A stretch of 64,000 bases of DNA from Maritalea porphyrae (GTDB lineage Bacteria; Pseudomonadota; Alphaproteobacteria; Rhizobiales; Devosiaceae): the NCBI RefSeq assembly GCF_030159895.1, contig NZ_BSNI01000002.1, positions 2,072,306 through 2,136,305 on the forward strand. The letters run 5' to 3'. Shown piece after piece: positions 59,707 to 64,000 of the stretch. The position numbers and the translations under genes are program-made. The stretch's first letter is position 1. Each line of letters begins with the position of its first letter. The notes beneath the pieces were generated by a model. It saw only the letters and a program-made list of their open reading frames with translations. It searched no databases and had not been told where the DNA came from.

Positions 59707-60315
59707 TTAAATCCCTTTGCCACTTTCAACAGACACAACTTCAACTGCGTCCTCTCGTTTACGGCCCACTTGGGCTGCAATGTCTTGGCGTTTTGCGTGT
59801 GGTTTATGACGCAAGGTCAAAACGATCGCGCCGATCATCGCCACCAGCAAGATCAAGCCAGCAGCTTCGAATAGGTAGACGTAGCGCGTGTAAAGTACAT
59901 TGCCCAATGCCTCAGTGTTTGACATGCCTTCAACAAATGGCACAACGCTCGAACCGGCAACTTCCGGCGCCACCAAGAACGAGCCTGCGACCATAATCAG
60001 CTCAATGAGCAAAATGCCGCCAACCATTGCCCCGAGAGGCGCATATTGCAAAAAGCCTTGGCGCAATTGCGCAAAGTCAACATCCAGCATCATCACAACA
60101 AACAAGAACAGCACCATCACCGCGCCCACATAAACAACGATGAGCAGCAGCGCGAGAAACTCAGCGCCAGCAAGCATGAAGATACCTGCCCCATTCACAA
60201 ATGCGAGGATGAGAAACATAACCGAGTGAACCGGGTTACGTGACGAAATCACCATTACCGCGCTTAAGATCGCAGTGGCAGCGAACAAATAGAAAAAAGC
60301 AATTTCTAGTGTCAT
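59707..60315 (-). CDS. nuoJ: NADH-quinone oxidoreductase subunit J
   Basis: A 202-residue membrane subunit with five helices. It has the conserved RNPVHSVMFLILAFVNGAGIFML and VYVGAVMVLFLFVVMMLDVD region containing the pi-bulge helix 3, and a hydrophilic C-terminal tail. nuoI is 9 bases upstream, nuoK 12 bases downstream. Confidence 0.96.
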   Translation of the reverse strand: MTLEIAFFYLFAATAILSAVMVISSRNPVHSVMFLILAFVNGAGIFMLAGAEFLALLLIVVYVGAVMVLFLFVVMMLDVDFAQLRQGFLQYAPLGAMVGGILLIELIMVAGSFLVAPEVAGSSVVPFVEGMSNTEALGNVLYTRYVYLFEAAGLILLVAMIGAIVLTLRHKPHAKRQDIAAQVGRKREDAVEVVSVESGKGI

Positions 60316-60324
60316 CTGTTTTTC

Positions 60325-60813
60325 CTACCTATATGCCGCGTCAGCATCGAGGTTCGCAGCGATTTCACGCTCCCACCGATCGCCGTTAGCAAGCAATTTC
60401 TCTTTATCGAAATAGAGCTCTTCACGGGTTTCAGTTGCAAACTCGAAGTTTGGACCTTCAACAATCGCATCTACTGGGCAAGCTTCTTGGCAAAAACCAC
60501 AGTAAATACATTTCACCATATCCAGGTCATAGCGCACGGTACGGCGTGTGCCGTCATTCTGGCGCGGACCAGCTTCAATGGTGATCGCTTGTGCCGGGCA
60601 AATCGCTTCGCAAAGCTTACAAGCAATGCAACGCTCTTCCCCGTTTGGATAGCGCCGTAGCGCGTGCTCACCCCGAAAACGTGGGCTTACATATCCTTTT
60701 TCAAACGGATAGTTGATCGTCGGTTTTGGTTTAAAGAAATAGCGCATCGCCAAGAAGAACGTCGAAACGAACTCCTTGAGCAAAAGCGAATTGAGAAACT
60801 GCATGGCTCGCAT
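60325..60813 (-). CDS. nuoI: NADH-quinone oxidoreductase subunit I (two [4Fe-4S] clusters)
   Basis: A 162-residue ferredoxin-like subunit of the Q module carrying clusters N6a and N6b. The two cysteine motifs are [12 protein letters not shown] and [12 protein letters not shown], each complete. An N-terminal amphipathic helix ([18 protein letters not shown]) docks it to the membrane. The ATG at 60813 is preferred since the longer frame overlaps nuoH; it starts 14 bases past the nuoH stop. Confidence 0.96.
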   Translation of the reverse strand: MRAMQFLNSLLLKEFVSTFFLAMRYFFKPKPTINYPFEKGYVSPRFRGEHALRRYPNGEERCIACKLCEAICPAQAITIEAGPRQNDGTRRTVRYDLDMVKCIYCGFCQEACPVDAIVEGPNFEFATETREELYFDKEKLLANGDRWEREIAANLDADAAYR

Positions 60814-60827
60814 TTTATCGTTTCTCC

Positions 60828-61928
60828 TTATGCCACGCCGCCATGCCATCCCCAGCCAGTCAGCTGGAGAACAAAGGCAACGGCAAAAATCATTACGATG
60901 GAAATTGGCAAGAACACTTTCCAGCCAAGGCGCATCAGTTGGTCATGGCGGTAACGCGGTACAATCGCTTTCACCATCGCGAACATGAAGAACACCATGC
61001 ACGTTTTGATGATGAACCATACAAGACCTGGGATCCAAGTGAATGGTGCAATATCGAGTGGTGGCAACCAGCCGCCCATAAATAGGATGGTGGTCATCGC
61101 ACACATCAACACAATCGCCACATACTCACCGAGCATGAACATCATGTATGGTGTTGAGCCATATTCCACCATGAAACCAGCAACCAATTCCGATTCAGCT
61201 TCAGGTAGATCGAATGGTGGGCGGTTTGTTTCCGCTAATGCAGAGATAAAGAAGATCACAAACATTGGGAACAGCGGCAACCAGAACCAGTTCAGGAACG
61301 ATGCCCATGGTATGCCCAACATATGCGCCAAGCCCATTTCGCGTTGCGCCACCACGATGTCCGTCAAGTTCAACGAGCCAACGCAAAGCAACACGGTGAT
61401 GATAACGAAACCAAGGGAAACCTCATATGAAACCATCTGCGCGGCGGAACGAAGTGCGCCAAGGAATGGGTATTTCGAGTTCGACGCCCAACCACCAAGG
61501 ATAACGCCATATACGCCGAGCGACGAAATCGCCAACACATACAAAACGCCAACATTGAGATCAGCCAATGCCCAGCCCTCATCGAGCGGGATTACGACCC
61601 AAGCAGCCAAAGCAACCAGCACGGTGATCAAAGGCGCCATCAAAAATAGCACTTTGTCTGAACCCGCTGGAATTACTGGCTCTTTGAAAACAAATTTGAG
61701 CAAATCAGCAAAGCTTTGCAGCAAACCAAAGGCACCAACCACGTTCGGTCCGCGTCGGATTTGCACCGCAGCCCAAATTTTACGGTCTGCCAACAAGAAG
61801 TAGGCAACAAAAACCAACAATACGACGAGCAACAGAAGTGCTTTCCAAACAAAGCCGACCATTGTGCCCCAACCGAAGATCGGCACACCGAGCAAATAGT
61901 CCAATGCTAGGAGTATCCAGTCCCACAT
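60828..61928 (-). CDS. nuoH: NADH-quinone oxidoreductase subunit H
   Basis: A 366-residue membrane subunit (eight helices) that forms most of the quinone chamber. Typical strings are [22 protein letters not shown] (quinone-side loop), [24 protein letters not shown] and [22 protein letters not shown] with the conserved glutamates. It lies six bases from nuoG. Confidence 0.98.
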   Translation of the reverse strand: MWDWILLALDYLLGVPIFGWGTMVGFVWKALLLLVVLLVFVAYFLLADRKIWAAVQIRRGPNVVGAFGLLQSFADLLKFVFKEPVIPAGSDKVLFLMAPLITVLVALAAWVVIPLDEGWALADLNVGVLYVLAISSLGVYGVILGGWASNSKYPFLGALRSAAQMVSYEVSLGFVIITVLLCVGSLNLTDIVVAQREMGLAHMLGIPWASFLNWFWLPLFPMFVIFFISALAETNRPPFDLPEAESELVAGFMVEYGSTPYMMFMLGEYVAIVLMCAMTTILFMGGWLPPLDIAPFTWIPGLVWFIIKTCMVFFMFAMVKAIVPRYRHDQLMRLGWKVFLPISIVMIFAVAFVLQLTGWGWHGGVA

Positions 61929-61934
61929 AATTCT

Positions 61935-64000
61935 CTACTCCGCCGCTTCGTTCACGCCACCAGCAGCCAATTGCGAACATTCCGCCATGACAGCAGATGC
62001 CCGTGCAATCGGGTTGGTGAGGTAGAAATCGTTGATTGGCGTTGAAAGCGCTGCCTTTTTGATTTTCGCAGGAACTTTCGCCAGTTTCTCAATTGCTTTC
62101 GCATCTTCTTGCGCAGGTGCTTCAATATCAGCGAAATGTGGATGTTGCGCATAAAGCGCTCCACGCAACTGATTTAGATTGTCATAAGGCAATGCCTCAC
62201 CCAAATGCGCTGACAAGGCACGAAGAATTGCCCAGTCTTCTTTTGCGTCACCAGGACCAAACACCGCGCGAGTGGTTTGTTGAACCAATCCAGCCGTGTT
62301 GACATAGGTTGCGCTTTTTTCCGTATAGGTCACGCCCGGCAGGATTACATCTGCTGCGTGTGCACCAACGTCTCCGTGAGAGCCGATATAGACAACGAAC
62401 GCGTCTTTATAGGCTTCCATGTCTATATCATCAGCGCCAAGCAAGAACACGACGTCCAAATCACCACCTGCCGCCGCTTTGTCCATGCCAGCGCGATCAA
62501 GACCGCCCTTTGCTGGGACAAAACCAACATCCAAGCCGCCCACACGCGCCGCCGCGTTGTGCAAGACCGCAAAACCGTTCCAGTCAGCGCTCAATGCACC
62601 ACTGCCTTTGGCAATGCTTGATGCAAGCGCCAACACGTCTTTGCCGGCTGTGCCAGTCAACGCGCCCTCGCCCACAATGATCATTGGGCGTTCTGCGTTT
62701 GCAAGCGTTTTAGCGAATTCAACGTCACCCGCCGCAACAGCAGCAAGGCTTTCAACACCCTTGCCAAGATACTCATAGTCAAACTTCAAATCATCTTGGT
62801 CGCCGACCACTGCAATCGGCACACCAGATGCGCGCCAAGCCTTGCGAATACGCGCGTTCACAATAGCGGCTTCTTTTCGTGGGTTAGACCCAACAATAAG
62901 AATTGCGTCTGCATCTTCGATACCAGCAATACCTGCATTGAGAATGTAGCTTGCACGACCTTTTGATGGTTCAAGCGCGGAACCGGCTGGACGACAATCA
63001 AGGTTATTGACACCCAATTGCTCCATAATGCCTTTGAGCGCAAACATCTCTTCAACACCTGCAAGATCGCCGGCGATTGCACCGATTTTGTCAGCAGATG
63101 TTTTCTTTACGGCGCGAGAAACGGCCGCAAATGCATCGTTCCAGCTCGCAGCTTGCAGCTTTTTGCTTTTCTTAACGTAAGGCTTGTCCAAACGTTGCGA
63201 TTTCAAGCCATCCCAAATGAAACGGGTTTTGTCTGAAATCCACTCTTCGTTCACCGCTTCGTTGATCCGCGGCATAATGCGCATCACTTCACGACCACGG
63301 CTATCAACGCGAATGTTTGAACCCACAGCATCCATCACGTCGATGCTTTCGGTTTTGTTTAATTCCCACGGACGAGCGGTAAATTCGTAAGGCTTCGAAG
63401 TCAAAGCACCAACAGGGCAAAGATCAATCACGTTGCCTTGAAGTTCAGACGTCATCGCCTGCTCAAGATATGTAGTAATCTCCGCGTCCTCGCCACGGCC
63501 AATTAGGCCAAGCTCAGAAATGCCAGCCACTTCAGTCGTAAAACGCACACAACGCGTACAGTGAATACAACGGGTCATTATGGTTTTCACCAAAGGCCCG
63601 ATATATTTGTCTTCAACAGCGCGCTTGTTTTCTTGGTAACGAGAGCTATCTACACCATATGCCATGGCTTGGTCTTGCAGGTCACACTCACCAGCTTGGT
63701 CGCAAATCGGACAATCAAGCGGGTGGTTGATGAGCAAGAATTCCATCACCCCTTCGCGCGCCTTTTTCACCATCGGCGTATTGGTAAACACTTCAGGTGC
63801 TTCACCATTTGGCCCAGGGCGCAAGTCGCGCACGCTCATCGCGCAGGACGCGGCAGGCTTTGGCGGCCCACCCTTTACTTCAACAAGGCACATGCGGCAG
63901 TTGCCTGCTACAGAAAGCCGTTCGTGATAACAAAAACGAGGAACCTCAGCGCCCGCCTCTTCACACGCTTGCATTAGCGTGTAGTGATCGGGAACTTCGA
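61935..64000 (-). CDS. nuoG: NADH-quinone oxidoreductase subunit G (5' end outside window)
   Basis: The large iron-sulfur subunit of the N module; about 687 residues are inside the window and only a short N-terminal part is missing. Visible cluster ligands are CYHERLSVAGNCRMC (remainder of the [2Fe-2S] site), the His-x3-Cys cluster in HPLDCPICDQAGECDLQ, and CIHCTRCVRF of the [4Fe-4S] site, followed by the molybdopterin-oxidoreductase-like domain that has lost its cofactor. The frame is open to the window edge; the first in-frame ATG (63974) is internal. nuoF to nuoA are expected beyond the edge. Confidence 0.97.
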   Translation of the reverse strand, partial: EVPDHYTLMQACEEAGAEVPRFCYHERLSVAGNCRMCLVEVKGGPPKPAASCAMSVRDLRPGPNGEAPEVFTNTPMVKKAREGVMEFLLINHPLDCPICDQAGECDLQDQAMAYGVDSSRYQENKRAVEDKYIGPLVKTIMTRCIHCTRCVRFTTEVAGISELGLIGRGEDAEITTYLEQAMTSELQGNVIDLCPVGALTSKPYEFTARPWELNKTESIDVMDAVGSNIRVDSRGREVMRIMPRINEAVNEEWISDKTRFIWDGLKSQRLDKPYVKKSKKLQAASWNDAFAAVSRAVKKTSADKIGAIAGDLAGVEEMFALKGIMEQLGVNNLDCRPAGSALEPSKGRASYILNAGIAGIEDADAILIVGSNPRKEAAIVNARIRKAWRASGVPIAVVGDQDDLKFDYEYLGKGVESLAAVAAGDVEFAKTLANAERPMIIVGEGALTGTAGKDVLALASSIAKGSGALSADWNGFAVLHNAAARVGGLDVGFVPAKGGLDRAGMDKAAAGGDLDVVFLLGADDIDMEAYKDAFVVYIGSHGDVGAHAADVILPGVTYTEKSATYVNTAGLVQQTTRAVFGPGDAKEDWAILRALSAHLGEALPYDNLNQLRGALYAQHPHFADIEAPAQEDAKAIEKLAKVPAKIKKAALSTPINDFYLTNPIARASAVMAECSQLAAGGVNEAAE

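Noticed and set aside
60985-61803. Long plus-strand open frame (272 codons) opposite nuoH
   Set aside because: It mirrors the nuoH coding frame, has no ribosome site and reads as low-complexity Thr/Asn/Pro sequence typical of antisense shadows.

Overview
The window is a 64 kb piece of an alphaproteobacterial chromosome, most likely from the Hyphomicrobiales (Rhizobiales) and possibly a marine, moderate-G+C member. The evidence is gene order and gene type: pdhA-ftsB-eno, trpEGDC-moaC-moeA with lexA-comEC-gltX-gltA, the rpsB-tsf-pyrH-frr-uppS-cdsA-rseP-bamA-lpxD-fabZ-lpxA-lpxI-lpxB cluster with LpxI instead of LpxH, the birA-RNase J-DUF1467-proS-lolE-lolD block beside the nuo operon, and direct-repeat (GTTC-N7-GTTC) LexA boxes. 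No rRNA, tRNA, CRISPR, prophage or transposase was recognised. Genus and species cannot be fixed from the sequence alone.

Layout. 1-3.9 kb: minus-strand central metabolism and division (start of pdhA, ftsB-like, an unknown anchored protein, eno, a rhodanese). 4.0-4.6 kb: an untranslated stretch packed with palindromes, including two inverted copies of a REP-like element. 4.8-7.0 kb: an ATP-grasp ligase-like gene and an AraC/GyrI-type regulator. 7.0-10.2 kb (minus): tpiA, secG, pyrG and a DUF4169 gene. 10.4-17.9 kb (plus): a tight run ppiD-trpE-trpG-trpD-trpC-moaC-moeA. 17.9-24.4 kb: accessory genes lodged between moeA and lexA, which are neighbours in many relatives: two small secreted proteins (one made of six decapeptide repeats), an orphan ABC exporter, a sitABCD-type Mn/Fe importer with two Mur/Fur-like boxes, and a DUF1127 gene. 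24.6-30.9 kb: a possible leader ORF, lexA with two LexA boxes, comEC broken by an in-frame amber codon, gltX and gltA. 30.9-43.8 kb (minus): the translation and envelope supercluster, from rpsB down to lpxB. 44.0-54.4 kb (minus): dnaE, preceded by a 32-residue membrane ORF under an SOS-like promoter, then lolD, lolE, proS, DUF1467, RNase J and birA. 54.4-64.0 kb (minus): nuoN to nuoG of respiratory complex I; nuoG continues past the window end.

Most of the content is core. The lpx, fabZ, bamA, rseP, cdsA, uppS and lol genes together build the outer membrane; trp, moa/moe, pyrG, eno, tpiA, gltA and pdhA are central metabolism; nuo is respiration. The parts that deserve attention are the SOS-like small ORF before dnaE, the decapeptide-repeat protein, the interrupted comEC, the moeA-lexA insertion with its metal transporter, and the palindrome-dense intergenic stretch near 4 kb.
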